Under the pieces are notes generated by a model. That model did no database searches, was not told where the DNA came from, and worked only from the letters and a program-made list of their open reading frames with translations. A program made the position numbers and the translations under genes. Of a DNA stretch of 64,000 nucleotides, positions 1-13,148 are shown piece after piece. The stretch is from Crotophaga sulcirostris (taxonomy: Eukaryota; Chordata; Aves; Cuculiformes; Crotophagidae), in assembly GCA_013397455.1 (NCBI GenBank), contig VYZB01000343.1, positions 273,124-337,123 of the forward strand, read 5' to 3'. Within the stretch, counting starts at the first letter, position 1; each line of letters opens with the position of its first letter.

Positions 1-1945
1 ATTGAAGAGTTTTAATTTGTAATTTCAATAGATATTTTAAATGAATATGTCTCCTGTGATTCTTAATAGTTACTTTTTAGTGCTGGATGTTAAACTAAAG
101 AAAAGTGCTGCTGTTATGGTAGTATTCCCTTTGCTTATCAGCCTCTCCGTCCTTCAGAGCATGACCAGCCTGTAGCCTGGAGATGTCCTGCTGCAGTTCT
201 GGGCATAACTGCAATTTCTGGTTCATCATCTCCTGGTTTAGCCAGAAGAGTGAATTTGTTTATCTCTAAACCTGACTTGTCACACAACTGGATCTTTGGT
301 CCAGCTCCTGTTGCAGTCCACTGATGGACTGGGTGAATTTGCTGCTCTGAGAAGCACTCCAAGATGTGTGTATATTCTTGCACCACAGGTTTAGGTCTGG
401 TGGAGGTGGCTGCCAGTAACTTGTATTCCCCTAGGTTTGGTGTTGTGGAGGTGAAACTTTTAAAGGCAAAGCCCAGCCTCCTGCACAGCAGTGTATACTT
501 AATTCTGACGGTGGGAATGTGCTCTCATGTTCTTCACTCCATTGACAGGCACTTTGCATTTTGCCAGAAATGCAATTGAGTACACAGTCTTTCCTTCAGT
601 CACCACGTTTTCTTTCTCAATTGTTAAGATACACTTTGTCTATACCCATAAAAAAGCACAGGCACAATTTCTTCAAAAACAGTGTGTACATAACTAATAT
701 CCATGTATGTGCTTTATACCTCGCAATTAAAGAAAAATCAAGGCCACGTAATAGCTGCTACTCAGTCACTCCTTCTTCCACTTTCATGGAGCATAATAAT
801 TTTGCTCCATGAGGGAAAGATCAGTTTAGATATTTTGTTCAATTAATTGGACAGAAAATAGTCTATGAATTCCACAAGGGGTTTTGACCTAGTCAGGGAG
901 CAGGTACGTTTAACAAAGCAATCTTTCTGCTGTCTTCCTCTGCTCCCACAGCCTGTTGCTTGCAATTAGGGTATAGTTTGCTTTGCAGTTTTCTTTCAGA
1001 GAGAAGGATTATTTCTCAGGCACATGCAATTATTATGTAGCTTAGTAATGTTTCCTTGATCTCTCTGCCAAGTTCAGTTTACTTTGCTGTATAGGGATTT
1101 TCTTACCCATACTTTCAGCTGTGTGACTGGGTTTCTGCACAAGTCTGTAATCAGACAATCAAGCACTGCAGAAACTAAATGGAGTAACAGACTTCAGGGA
1201 CTCAGCTGTCTAAAATTAGAGTGTTTACGTTGAATTCTTAAATGGCAAACTTCTAACCCATGTATGTTCTAGTACAGTATTCAGGATCATTCAGTCACCA
1301 CATCTGTAGTAATCGGTTCTGTTAGAAGTGGCCCCAAGCCCAGAATAACTCTTGAACAATACATGGGCATTGGATGTTCAGGTCCAAAATCATGCTAGTA
1401 ATGGTCCTCTAAAAATGGAGCACTTGAGGTAATTGAAACCCACATCACATAAACATTGTGCTAGTCCTAGTATTCTGCTAGTTATAATGGTTCTGAGAGG
1501 TGTGACTGTAGAAATTTAATTATGTACACACACAATGAGAGTAGTTCTAGAGCTTACCACTGCCAACTTGGAAGCACCGTGCATCTACAATAATATTTTT
1601 TATTATTATTATTGGAGATACTCTAGGATGTTTATCGTAAGAGATTTTGTGCTGTGAGTGCTTTCCTGTTGCCAGTGCATCCACACCAAGAGTCTTATTT
1701 TATGCAGGATATATAAAAACTAATGGAACTTTTGTTGATTTTGAAAATAAAAAGAGAGAAAAGACTGTTTTGTACAAGGAAGACTTTGCTACCCAGACTC
1801 TGTGCTCTGCAAACCAAGATTCAGCCTTGAATCTGACACCACTTAATATTTGTCGTAAGTCAGATATCTGACTGAAATGCTGGCAGTCAGTGCAAAGACA
1901 TATTGGTTGCTGAGACGTTTCCTTTCCCATTGTGCTCCTTACTAA
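1..1945. other. Unique AT-rich noncoding DNA
   Basis: No gene or recognisable repeat is visible here. Reading frames on both strands are short (under about 85 codons) and show no family motif. A short ATT-rich stretch (about 1592-1613) is the only simple-sequence feature. An 82-codon minus-strand frame at 138-386 has a fairly balanced amino acid composition, but no domain is recognisable and no supporting splice structure was found. It is therefore not called as a gene. Confidence 0.6.
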
Positions 1946-2510
1946 GATCATAGAATCATAGAATACCAAGTTCTCAGGGACCTCAAGGATCATCTGGTCC
2001 AGTCTTTCTTGGTAAAGCACTGTCTAAGACAAGATGGCCCAGCACCCTCTGTAGCCAAATCCTAAGTGTCTGATACTGGGGAATCCACTGCTTCCCTGGG
2101 AAGATTATTCAAATGGCTGGCTGATTGTTCTCACTGTGAAAAATTTTCCTCTTGTGTTCAATTGAAATTTTCCCAGGAGTAACTTGTACCCATTACCCAT
2201 CACCCATCATCTTTTCCATGTGATTACTTGTGAAAAAAAAAAGTCTCCATTTGCCTTTTTAGCCATCCTTCACATACTGGAATATGATGGTAAGGTCTCC
2301 TCTAAGCCTTCTCAAGGCTGAACAAACCTCATTCTCTTGACCTTTCCTCATATGGAAGGCTTCCCAGTCATTTGCTCATCTTTGTGGCCCTTCTCTGGAC
2401 TCTCTCCAGCCTGTCCACATCTTTTTTTGCATAGTGGGGACCAAAACTGAACACAGTATTCCAGCTGTGGCCTGAAAAGCACTGAGTGGAGTGGGATAAT
2501 GACTAGATAA
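1946..2510 (-). mobile_element. CR1 LINE fragment, 5'-truncated, minus strand
   Basis: This is the 3' portion of a CR1 non-LTR retrotransposon, which in intact form moves by target-primed reverse transcription. Its 3' end is at the left, where the octamer-type tail reads atcatagaatcatagaat (from about 1946), followed by the GGACCTCAAGGATCATCTGG-type terminal block. Reading right to left on the minus strand, the end of the ORF2 reverse transcriptase is visible at 2435-2473 as [13 protein letters not shown], a hallmark near the C-terminus of CR1 ORF2. The 'ttctctggactctctccag' block near 2391 is the antisense of the ERVQRR-type segment. Homology fades near 2510, so the 5' end including the endonuclease and most of the RT is missing. 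The reading frame is broken and the copy is dead. The subfamily was not determined. Confidence 0.9.
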
Positions 2511-5500
2511 TTGTCTAGATAACTTAGCTTTTTTAGCTTCTCAAAATGTTGCTCAGGTGTGGTGAGGGTTTCTTTTAAGTTTTTCCCCACCCACTTAGGT
2601 GACAGAAGACTAGGTAACTGTCTTTGTCCAGGCATATAAGTCTTACATGGCTAAAACTGAGGAAACAGTTGTAGACTGCCTTATCACAAGGACTGCTTTC
2701 TGAAACCGGGGCAGAATTTGTTGGTGCAAATTAGAACCAGGTTACTCTGTTTCCATATGCTGTTTCTAGATGAATGTGTGTGTGATGACTATAACTTAAC
2801 ACATGGCACATATACAAAATGTTTAGATGCTGTAAATCATGCAAACCAACTCAGACATACAAGCAATAGAAATGCACTTAAAAGACTGAATAGTCCAGTT
2901 CCTTTGTGGTGCATGCACAGGAGAGAACAATGTCAAGCTGTTGTGTGCTAGCCGGTAATTTATTCTTGGTGTTCCTTGGTCACATTTTTTTTTTTAAGCC
3001 ACAAATGAAATGAATACTATAATCACTATATACCTGCTAAATTTAAATCTAGGTCCCAAATAGGAGAGTCTCCGGCAGTAAATACTACATCTCCTAACTC
3101 AATGCTGTTTTCTAAAACCTGAATGTAAATATGTGTATTTAGCTGATGTGTGGTACTTCATTTTTACGCACAGCATATCCTGAAATGTCAAACGTGGCTT
3201 CTAGTCAGTATAGCTTATGTATGTATAAAGAATAAATTCTACTGTGTAATTTCGTACAGCAGGAAATCTCAGCCTGGAGCAATGCAGATTGCAATATTAT
3301 AAAGATTGATAAAGGTTCTGGAATATTTTTTGTAGCTTTACGTGGATGAAAGTGCATTAGGAATAGAATTAAATCTCTTCCTCCTTCAAAACACTGCCTT
3401 TTCCCCCTCAAGTAGCTGGAAAAGTAAAACCAAATGTCTATAAGCTCGAGAAAGTGGTACTCCATGTGTGCTATGAATTTGATGCTCAGAGTCCATTAAA
3501 GTGGATTAATATTTCCATTACTTTCTAGTGAATTTGGATTTTCATTTAAGGTGAGCAAGGAGCTCATTTTGCTGCATAAGAGAGCCCCTACAACAGAGCA
3601 CTCACTTTTTCTGACAGGGTTTTCTCTGGCAGTGATTTGCTTCAATTTTCATGATTGTTTTGTGTGACAGAATACAAGAGAGTGACTTTGCTGTGGACTA
3701 AAAAAGGAAAAAAAAATCTCATTAAAGAAGAGTTAACATAACATGCTAATTTAGCAAGTTCTGTAGGTCTGACCTGCTCACACCTGTCTAAATGAAAGTC
3801 TGGGGGCTCAGCCATTCCTGAAATCTCCACTACTGTGGTTTGTTCTTGAGAATGATAACAAATAAGCAGACATTTTATTTTTTTGCTTTGCTGCCTTGAG
3901 ATGATGATTTGGGTTTCGATGAATGGCAGAAATGCTTGAGCTACCTCAAAATCCTGAGGGCTAGTTATAGTTTGAGAATGATGCTTACTTTGTGGGCTTA
4001 CCCATAGATGATGTGATACAGTGTGCAGAATTTCATTTTAAAATTACCTTGGTGGATGTGTATAATGCAGCAGTTCTTTATTTTCATGCCTCAGTAATTA
4101 TTAGCGTACTTATTTTGTCTTATGTAACTTCTGTGATGAGAATACATCAAGTGAGGGATACCTGGAATATGGATAAACTTTTTGTGATGCATTAGAAAAG
4201 CCCACAGGAAGGGTATTTTAGGCTCTTGTGGTAAGCGGTGCTGCTATGAGCCAGCAGAGTGCAGTCTCTGAACACCATTTCAGAAAATGAGGACTTACTT
4301 TCGTTTAGAGAATTGCACATAAATCCATATTAACAAGATTTCTATCTCAGGCTTTTAAAGTCTGTGTTTCAAAACCTCCATAGAGTTAGTTGTAATGATA
4401 TCATGGCTAAAAATAACGATTTTATGATGGGCTTGCACACTCTACTGGGGCTGTTCTAGTCTCTGGATCTTAACATCTGTTGTTGCTCCTGTTCTCTGAA
4501 AATACATAAAGCTTTCCTGAAAGTGGAAAAGTCTAAGTATTTGAACCTGCAGAAAACTGATATGAGCATAGAGATGTTTCAATCTGCAAATGTGAAATGA
4601 GATGTGCAAACCAGAGGTCTCTTTCAAAATGCCATGTGCAGAGAGCAGTGATTAATCACACTGAGGGAAGAAGGGAGAACACTAAAAGTGTGTTGGTTCA
4701 AAACAGATTAAGTATTGGCTAATAACATTGCATCTTCTCTATATTTTATAATTGACGGATGTTGTAAATGAGCCAAATTATTCTCTTCTCCCTTCCTACC
4801 TATGCCTGCTGTCGTATCTGTGTTCCTCAATACAGATGTTCAGCAGAAACAATGCAACTGTCCAAACAATAACTCCAGCCATCCGTTTAGCAGTCAACAT
4901 GTTTGGCAGGGGAGGCAAGCTGCAACAAGGGGCTGCTGTGACTCCTTCTACCTTTACCTCACTCTATTTATATATATTACAAGGTTTGTGTGTCTTCCTT
5001 CCCCCCACTCCTGAAGTACACCTGAATAAAGCAAAGTGAAACGTTAGTTTCTTGGGGTTTTTTTGTGGCTTAGAGGTTTGTTTCAGGTACATTCCAACAC
5101 TAACATGAACTCCAACTTTCAAAGAAAATACAATGTTCCATCCCAGCTGCCACCATGTCCCTGCCAAACTTCCAGGGACTCTTGGGAAACTTCTGGTTCA
5201 TGCCAGTTACAGCCTGTTAGGGATGTGTTTGGAGCATGTTTTTCAGTTGGATCCATTTTTTCTTTTCAGGCCCTCACAATTATATTATGCAAAATGGTAC
5301 AATTAGAGGATTGGGGTAGTTCAGTGTGTCTTGCCAGGCTGGTAGTACTTTGCTCCCACCATCTCACTCTGTGTGGTTCAGCAGGTTTCCCCTGCCTTCA
5401 GGACTGGTCAGGTTCTCAATGCAGGATGCCTCCAGCCTTTTGGTGCTGCTTGTAACTCCTCCTGGCTTCCCAGCAACAGGGTGTGGCTTCTAGGTGCAGA

Positions 5501-8500
5501 GCAGCATTTCATGTTGGAGAATGGCCCTTGGAAGGTGCATGCCTACATCTCACTGCTTCCCACAGAAGAAAACAGAAGGCAGAGATACAGAACAGCAGAA
5601 GGGAGAGGCCTTGGGAAAGAGCACCTTTCTCTCTGTTGCCTCTGCGGTGACAGATGCACGTGCTTAGTGCTGTCACCCTTAACAGCAATTCTTATCCTTT
5701 CTCTTGTGATTTTATGATGTGCTTCATTGCAGGCAATTAATGGCATCTCCTTACAACTAAGACTTGATAAGGGAGGCAGAGTTGTGACTGTGTTAAAATC
5801 CGAGAGCCTTATGAGAGCTGATCCTCAGAGTCAGCTTCTCCTTTGCACTGAAACCGTGGCATTTGACCCAGATATTTTCTCTGCCACTTGTCTGTGGAAA
5901 ATGGATATGAAAACCTACAGTACCTGCGCGCAGTATCCTTGGCCCTTTTAGATACAGCCCAGGGCTCCCTTTAAACCCAAAGAGCTCTGTAGGGTGCAAC
6001 CATCTCCCTTTGGTAGCTTTTACCATTGTGCCTGAGAAAACCATTTCTGAGCCACAGGGTCTGGCCGCGGGCTGTGGCTGTGAGGCAGAGAAAGCTGAGA
6101 AGTGCCTGAGGTTCCAGCAACATCTGCTTTGAATTACAGGATACCTTACTGACCCTGTAGGACACTCAGTACTTAAGGTCTTTAAAGCTTTTGATGGCAA
6201 CCTCAAATGCAGAGCCTGTCAGCATAGCTCAATAAGCCTATAACACTTCTGACTGGCTGGACTATGACTTTCCTTACTCCAGTGTGAACACAGAGCTTGC
6301 CGAGGAGCTCTAGCTCCTATCCAGTGCTGTCAGATCAGCTGGGAGCTGCCTGCCTGCTCCTTTGCTGTGGCTCACAGCACCATGGAGCATTTGGTAAGAA
6401 ATGTTCATTATTGTCTCTGCTAATAGATTATCATCTCCAAATGCAGGTGGGCAGCAGCCCCACAGAGATGACTGCGATGTTCCTGGTGTCTTGCTTCAAG
6501 CAACAGTTTTTGGTCTCAGTGGGGAGGCTGCACCAGGTGAGATTTGTCAATAAAGCAACAAACGATGCCCCACTGGAAGGGTTTTATAGTGCTTCATGTT
6601 TCTGAGTATTCAACAACCATGTGTGAAACACTGTGAACTGTAAAAGCTCCTGGATACAAGAAGGACTTGTCATGTTGGTGGAGGAAAGAAAGGTATTTCT
6701 ATTTAGAGAAAAATATCATAATCTCTTTAAAAGCCATAAAAGCAGTCAGAATGAGGGCTAAAAAAAATTTCCATTACACTCTAGAGAATGCTGTCTGTTC
6801 TTTGTATAAAATAGGTATTTCCACCCTGAAAAGCTCACCCTCTCCTAGCTTCTCTGAAGAGCTATTGAAGACCTAACATAAGGTTTGTGTGACGGGTGTG
6901 TGGGCTGTGTGCTGCGCTCTGGCTAATCACTGCCCCTGAAGCAGCTGGGAGAGGGTGGCCACAGAGGAATAGTAAATGAGGAATAGTCCACAAAGATTAG
7001 AAAGGGTGATAATCGCTTGATTTGCTGGGAGCAGAATCAGGCAATTTAAGCAACCATCTCTGAATCATTATTATTATTTCCTTCAACAAGGAAGATTTCA
7101 AAAGATATTTGGCATCCACCTCTCTTCCTCTCCACAGAGCGGAAAAACCTCTCTGGTGTTACTACTGAATTTGTTTCACTGAAATGAATTTTTCTTGCTA
7201 TTTTAAACATAAGAAACAAACCCCCAAATTCCAACAAGCTCTTGAGTGCTGCACAATGCATGGCTTATTTCTTTTCATGCATGGTGTCATGGCAACAGGG
7301 AGAATTCAAAATTAATTATAATCCAGGCAAGATGGCCTCTACTTATATGTTGGGTTTAGCCTAGTCTTGTGATTTTATTTTTGCTGAAACAGTATCAAAG
7401 GTGCTCTTTGCTGCTAAGGGTTTTTCTTTCTTTGGTAAATAAACCTTGTGGTCACTAATTTGAGCATGTAGCAAGATGCCAACGAAAATTATGACTTTGA
7501 ATTAATATAAGGATATGAGACAAAAGAAGATTCAAAAGGAAAAGCAGAAAAGATAGTAAATCATTAAAAGAAACAGATTTTGTTAGACTTTAGTAAACCC
7601 AATGAGTAAAGCAAAGCATGTTCTTTTTAATAGGAACAGCCCAACGAACATTGCTGTTAACAATTTCTCTAAAAAGATTTGATTTATGGGCTTAGTAATC
7701 AGATACGAAAATATGTTTCATCTGAGCAATGTTCAGTACCTGCCTTGATAATACAATGCTTTAACCTTAAAGAGACTTTGGTAATACAAAGGGAGAACTC
7801 AATGAAAATTCAATTAGGCTTTCCAACCTAACAGGTGTACAAAGTCCCAAATTCTTCATTTTTCTCTTCTGCTCTGCATTGCTGAAGAGTCATATATTGT
7901 ATACATAATCCAATATAAAGGGCTAAAATCAAGTTTCTAGCCATTAGACAGCATTCTTACACCTGGAAAGCCAGTTCTGCAAACCTGTACCAGCAAGGTT
8001 ACTTTGCAGTTCCACATCAGATGTACTGTGCAAGCTGGGAAGGGACCACAGCTGGCAGGAGAACTTGCAAAGACTGAATTTTCACTGCAGCAGATTCCTG
8101 CTGCTTCTGTTCTGCATAATACTGAAGTAACCTCCATATGACAAATGAGTGACCCATTTATGAGGCACCTTTCTGAAAGAAAGTCATGAGAGGTGTAAAG
8201 GCCTGAATATTAGGAAAAAAAAAAAAAGAAAAAGGGAGTTCTGGATTTTTTTATATTCATTTATTGATTTTGAACCATAAGCATCCCTATCTGCAAGTTT
8301 TCATTTATTATGAAGAGCAGAATCAATGTGTTTATAAAAAAACAAACCACACAAGATTCAGCACAAGATGCTGAGATTCAATACAAGCTCCAAAGGTAAG
8401 ATTTCTGAACAAATAATATATCCAAGGTGTTGATTTTTATTCTTTTGCTTTATTAAATCTTTTGCATGTATTTTATTTCCTTTATGTCATCAGTCCTGAA

Positions 8501-10403
8501 TTACATCTTCCAGGTATCAGGTAGCCACAAACAACTTATCATTGACTAAAAAGGATATTCTTTTTCTTTTTAAATGGAAGGAAAAATGCTGATTATTGTT
8601 GGAATAGAAAGCTATATCCATATGCTAAATAAAAAGGTTATATTCAGGTATTACTGTGCATTTAGTTCTTGACTAAATGAAGAATGTAAGAGAAGACCTT
8701 GAACTAAGCTGATTACCCCTCAGGAGCTAGGCACTAGGGCATCCTGAAGGCTTGTGATCATCACTATCATTCAAGCTTTTGTATGCAGTCAGAGCTAATT
8801 GGAAGGCACTTTGACTGTAGGTCTCTCTGCCCTTCTTTGCCACTGTGGTCTCAACACAATTTCTAGGAGTTATTGCACAAGGTTTGCCAATGCCAGTGGA
8901 AGTTCCAGAAGGTAACGCCACTCCAGACTTTGGCATCAGGGATCACTGGTATTGCATAACTAATCTCTGAATATTGTGACTAATTCCTATATCAGACCAA
9001 CAGATAGTCGTTGCAACAACTGAAGAAGAACGTGGGAAAAAAAAGCAGCAAGCACTGAACAACACACTGATGCATGTCCTCCAAGCAGAGTGCTGGAGAG
9101 TTAATCCACTTACCAGATGTATGAGAAAAGTCCAGCAGCCTTTCCTGATTCCTCCTGTCTCCACATATGGAACATCAAAGAGATGAACAAAGACTGTTAG
9201 CCACATTTTTGGAAAAGGAAAATTACTCAGTTCAACAGAAATATGTGGGAGGTGTGAACACTTCCCCAGGATGTAGAATGGAGACATGCTGGTGTGCGAT
9301 ACCACTTTAGGATCTGCTTTCTGGAGAAATGTGGGGTGCTAATGCAGAGTGAGTAAGAGGCCAGGAAGCAAACAGATTTACTACTCCTCAACTACTCTGA
9401 AGAGTAGTGTCTCTCCTACTGTGGCTCTCGTTCTGTGTTTTGTATCTGTACTGCCTGTAGCCAGTCTTGTTTATAACCACAGATAATACTAGAGGATTTA
9501 TCGCACCTGAATTGCTCTACCAAACTTTCAGATAGTTCCAAAAACTATTGCCATTCACTTTGGATATTGTTTGAAATAACTGTGTTTCTTTTATGCACAG
9601 AGATAACGAGACCCAGGTTTTTTTCCATACAGACTGGCAAGCAAGCAGCAATGAAGAAGACTGATGTGTACCAGTAATCCCTCTCTCCCAGGAGCACGCT
9701 CCCAAATTGCCACCTCTGAAAAATGCGGTCCTGGTTAGCAAAACAGTGAGACCTTGCAGGCAGCTGAAGAGAGTCTGTATGTTTAATCCATAGCTAACAG
9801 GAATGGGAAAGCAGTAGGAGCACAGTAGCTTCCTGGATATGAGCAGTGTTACATCAGCTGAAAATTTGGCAAAGCAGATTCATAGTGAGGGCAAAGACAA
9901 AAGCTTAGACAAAGAGTCAGGGGAGTGGCATCCAGTAGTGTACAAGAGGACACTGTTTAATAAAAAAGAGAGACAGCAGACAAGTTAAGAAAAAACCCCA
10001 ACACTATGCAAATACAAGTAAAAGGTAAAAAAAACCAAAATGCAAATTAAGCAGGTGTAAAATGTTTGTGTGAAAACCATACATAATTATTTTCATAGAA
10101 TACCTGTGTAAAAGACTATTCTTACTGTGTCTGATACACAGTTTTCTACACAGTTTATCAGAGTTACTTTACACACCCTCTGTAAACCTGCTGGAGCTAG
10201 GACTGATGGCAGGACCCTTTCCCTCAGTGGCAGCAGCATTCCCACCTGGTTGAGCACAAACAGACTTGCCTTCATTCAGAGCTTCAGCCAGGGACACTAG
10301 GAAAAGGGCACTTCGCATCTTCATACAGGGTCAATTCAAGAACCAAACCTTGCCATACTGTAATTTTAACATCCCATCACTTAAAATTTATAATCCTGTA
10401 ATA
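2511..10403. other. Unique noncoding DNA, no gene seen
   Basis: About 7.9 kb without a recognisable gene, RNA or transposon. Frames are short (130 codons at most, at 5063-5455) and carry no recognisable motif. There are scattered homopolymer runs, for example A13 at 8215-8227. A 69-codon minus-strand frame at 8727-8936 has a balanced composition but no domain I can name. The segment could be intergenic or intronic. Confidence 0.55.
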
Positions 10404-11083
10404 AGCAGGGACATCTTCAACCAGATCAGGTTGCTCAGAGCCACATCCAACCTGACCTTGAAAATTTCCAGGGATGAGGCACCTACCACCTTTCTGGGCA
10501 ACCTGTTCCAGGGTTTCACCACCCTCAGCAAAAAAAAAATTCTTCCTCATATCTAGAATAAAGCTTCCCCTCTTTTAGTTTAAAACCATCACCCCTTCTC
10601 CTATTGCTAAAGGCCCTGCTAAAAAGTTATTCTTAAAAGCCCCACTTAAGTATTGAAAGGCCACAATAAGGTCTCCTCAAACTTTTCTCTTCTCCAAACT
10701 GAACAACCCCAGTTCTCTCAGCCTTTCTTCATAGTAGAGGTGCTCCAGCCCTTTGACCATTTTAGTGGCCCTCCTCTGGACTTGCTCCAACAGGTCTGTG
10801 TTTTTCCTGTGCTGAAGACTCCAGAGCTGGACACAATACTCCAGGTGGGGTCTCACCAGAGCAGAGTAGAGGGGCAGAATCCTGTCCCTTGACCAGATGA
10901 CCCTGCTTCTTTTGATGCAGCCCAGGACACTGTTGACCACCTGGGTTGTAAGCACGCATTGTCAGCTCACGTCCAGCCTCTCACTCACCAGGACTCTAGG
11001 TTGTTTTCTGCAGGTCTGCTCTCAATCTCTTCATCCTCCAGCCTGTATAGACAATGAGGGTTGCTCCGATCCAGGCACAGGAC
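10404..11083 (-). mobile_element. CR1 LINE fragment, minus strand
   Basis: This is a better preserved 3' half of a CR1 element. At the left, gggacatcttcaaccagatc and gttgctcagagccacatcc are the antisense of the CR1 3' region. The block continues through the antisense of the end of ORF2. On the minus strand, 10677-10955 is one uninterrupted 92-codon piece of reverse transcriptase C-terminus containing LPLYSALVRPHLEYCVQLWS (about 10815-10877) and then a [16 protein letters not shown] segment. Homology continues to about 11083 (agcctgtatag... ccaggcacaggac). The octamer tail at the 3' end is missing or too decayed to see: the left edge near 10404 enters sequence with no CATAGAAT repeats. A plus-strand frame at 10266-10556 is only the antisense of this element. 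Confidence 0.92.
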
Positions 11084-13115
11084 CTATTTTCTCCAAAAGT
11101 AATTTGGTTCTTCCCTTCCCAAGAACTGACACTGAAGCTTATGAGATCCTTTCCCATATGCTCATACAGCAGGCCATCAGAAGAATCACTGAAGACACTG
11201 TAAAATCGCAGTTTGAAATTAATGACTTTTAGCTGCTTAAACTTCCTGAGACAATTTTATTTCCATTTTCTATCATTCTTTTGGTTTTGTGGGACTGGTT
11301 AGAGGGTTATGTTCCTGACTGTTTACTGCAGGCCCCGGTTCCCATTCTGGTTTCTGAACTGACAGGATACACTCACTTGCTGCTTTCAAATACTGTTTCT
11401 GTGAAAAAGAAAAAAACAAAAAGTCTAAAAACCTTTTTTTGGGAAATGAAAACAGAGTATTGCACATGTTCTGTATTTCAGCAGTTGAATTCCTGAGGGA
11501 AGCACCCAGTACTGAAGAAAGTGGAAACAGTGAACTTGATGCAGCCATACATGGAAATGCAAAGTGAATTTGATTAAGAGTAAAAACGACAAATGACTAA
11601 ATTTTTGTGTCTTTTGTTCTGAACTCTGATTAGAAACAGTCAGCTGAGCTCTCCATGCAGCAGACTTGCCTAAGCTCACCTAAAACACATGCAGCCGTCT
11701 TTGCAACTCTTCTGTTTATTGTCATTTATATCCATCATGTATGCAGGTGTGGTTTTTTTCCTAGCTAACAGTTCACAATTTAATATATCCTGAAGTAGCC
11801 TGTATATAAAAACATCCATATTGGGATATTCACAGTTTAAGTGAACATGATTTTAGGTAATATTCCTTCTTACTGTTCTCTTCTAGTTCCTGTGTCGTGG
11901 TTTCTGGTTCCATCATAACCACAGAACACCAATGCCAGAAGCCACATGTCTTCACTTCAAATATTTATAAGTAGTCTATAGTCCCCTTTGGTTTATTGTT
12001 TCTGACTGATCTTTGTTTTTAAAGCAATTCATCAGTTTAAAAATAGATGAGTGTTTTACATTCAAAAATCCTGATGAAAGATGAATGCTTTGATCTTTTC
12101 TTATTCAAAAATATACTAAATAATAATTCTTCACATGGTTTAACTCTCTAAGACTTGCTACACACAAGTATCTATGTTTCTGACTAGTTTGATATTCCAA
12201 AAAGATATTTTATTGAAAATCAAAAAACACAAGTCAAACTAAATTCTCTTACTGTTGTAATTAACATATTTTTGGCAAGTCTTACCTCTCTAATTAATAT
12301 ATTTTGGCTAAATTCAAGGCTCACACTTACATCTTAAATTCACTTTTGTTTGAAACAATAATCTCCTAAATCTGAAGTCCTTGACCAATAGTATTATTTC
12401 TGGAGTAGTAAGACCTAGGATGAAACACTTTTTTTTTTCTATTCTAAGTCCCTTCCTAACTCAAACTGGCAAGATTCTGGGGAACAGAATGAAAATAAGA
12501 AAATAAAAATAGTTTATATTTTAGTCACTGGAATGGTTTTTGGATTCTGCAATTAGCAACCTACATGGCTGCTGAAATATATGTGATGTTTGAGGAAGGT
12601 CAGTGTAATCCTTCACAGCAGAAGCTGAGTTGAGCAAATGAGATGTCTCAAGAGGGTGCCCCACGTCCTGGATGTCAGGTAGGCTGTAGCTTGCAACCCC
12701 AGCTGCACAAGAGGGGCTATGTCGGCTGTGTGACAAAAGCAAGGAATTTCTTCAGCTCTCTTCATTTTGGACAGTCCTTCTAATGACTGTTAGGTTTCTG
12801 CCTGAAAACTGGTCACCCCTCAGCCAATTGCTTGCATCTGCAGATATTCAGCCCTTGAAAACCTAAACTGTAATCTTCTGAGTTATGAACCAGGAGTAAT
12901 GGAGTCACTTGAAAATACGTACTTTATATGGCTAAATCAAATATTATCTCAAAATTCTCCTGGCAAGGCTTTGTGGTCATTTACCATCACCTTTTCCCAA
13001 TAGAGCAAGCTATTCTCCAATGCCTGAGCTGCTTTCTCTTCCTCAAAGCGAGAGATGGTGGATGGTTATGGCATATTCTCTCTATAGTGGACAGGTAAAT
13101 AGTGGCTTTAGACTT

Positions 13116-13148
13116 GAAAAGAAAAGAAAAGCAAAACAAAACAAAAAG
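13116..13148 (+). repeat. (GAAAA)n/(CAAAA)n microsatellite
   Basis: Three GAAAA units pass into CAAAA units over 33 bp. This is a simple pentanucleotide tract with one base substitution in the unit partway through. It carries no coding signal. Confidence 0.85.

Noticed and set aside
5063..5455. 130-codon plus-strand frame rich in Cys and Ser
   Set aside because: No recognisable cysteine-spacing pattern or signal peptide. It overlaps other frames and has no supporting signals.
8727..8936. Minus-strand frame with balanced composition (VALPSGTSTGIGKPC near its start)
   Set aside because: It reads somewhat like protein, but no domain is recognisable and no flanking exon structure is evident. 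A protein search would be needed.
10266..10556. 96-codon plus-strand frame
   Set aside because: It largely overlaps the antisense strand of the CR1 at 10404-11083; its recognisable content is CR1 3' sequence read backwards.
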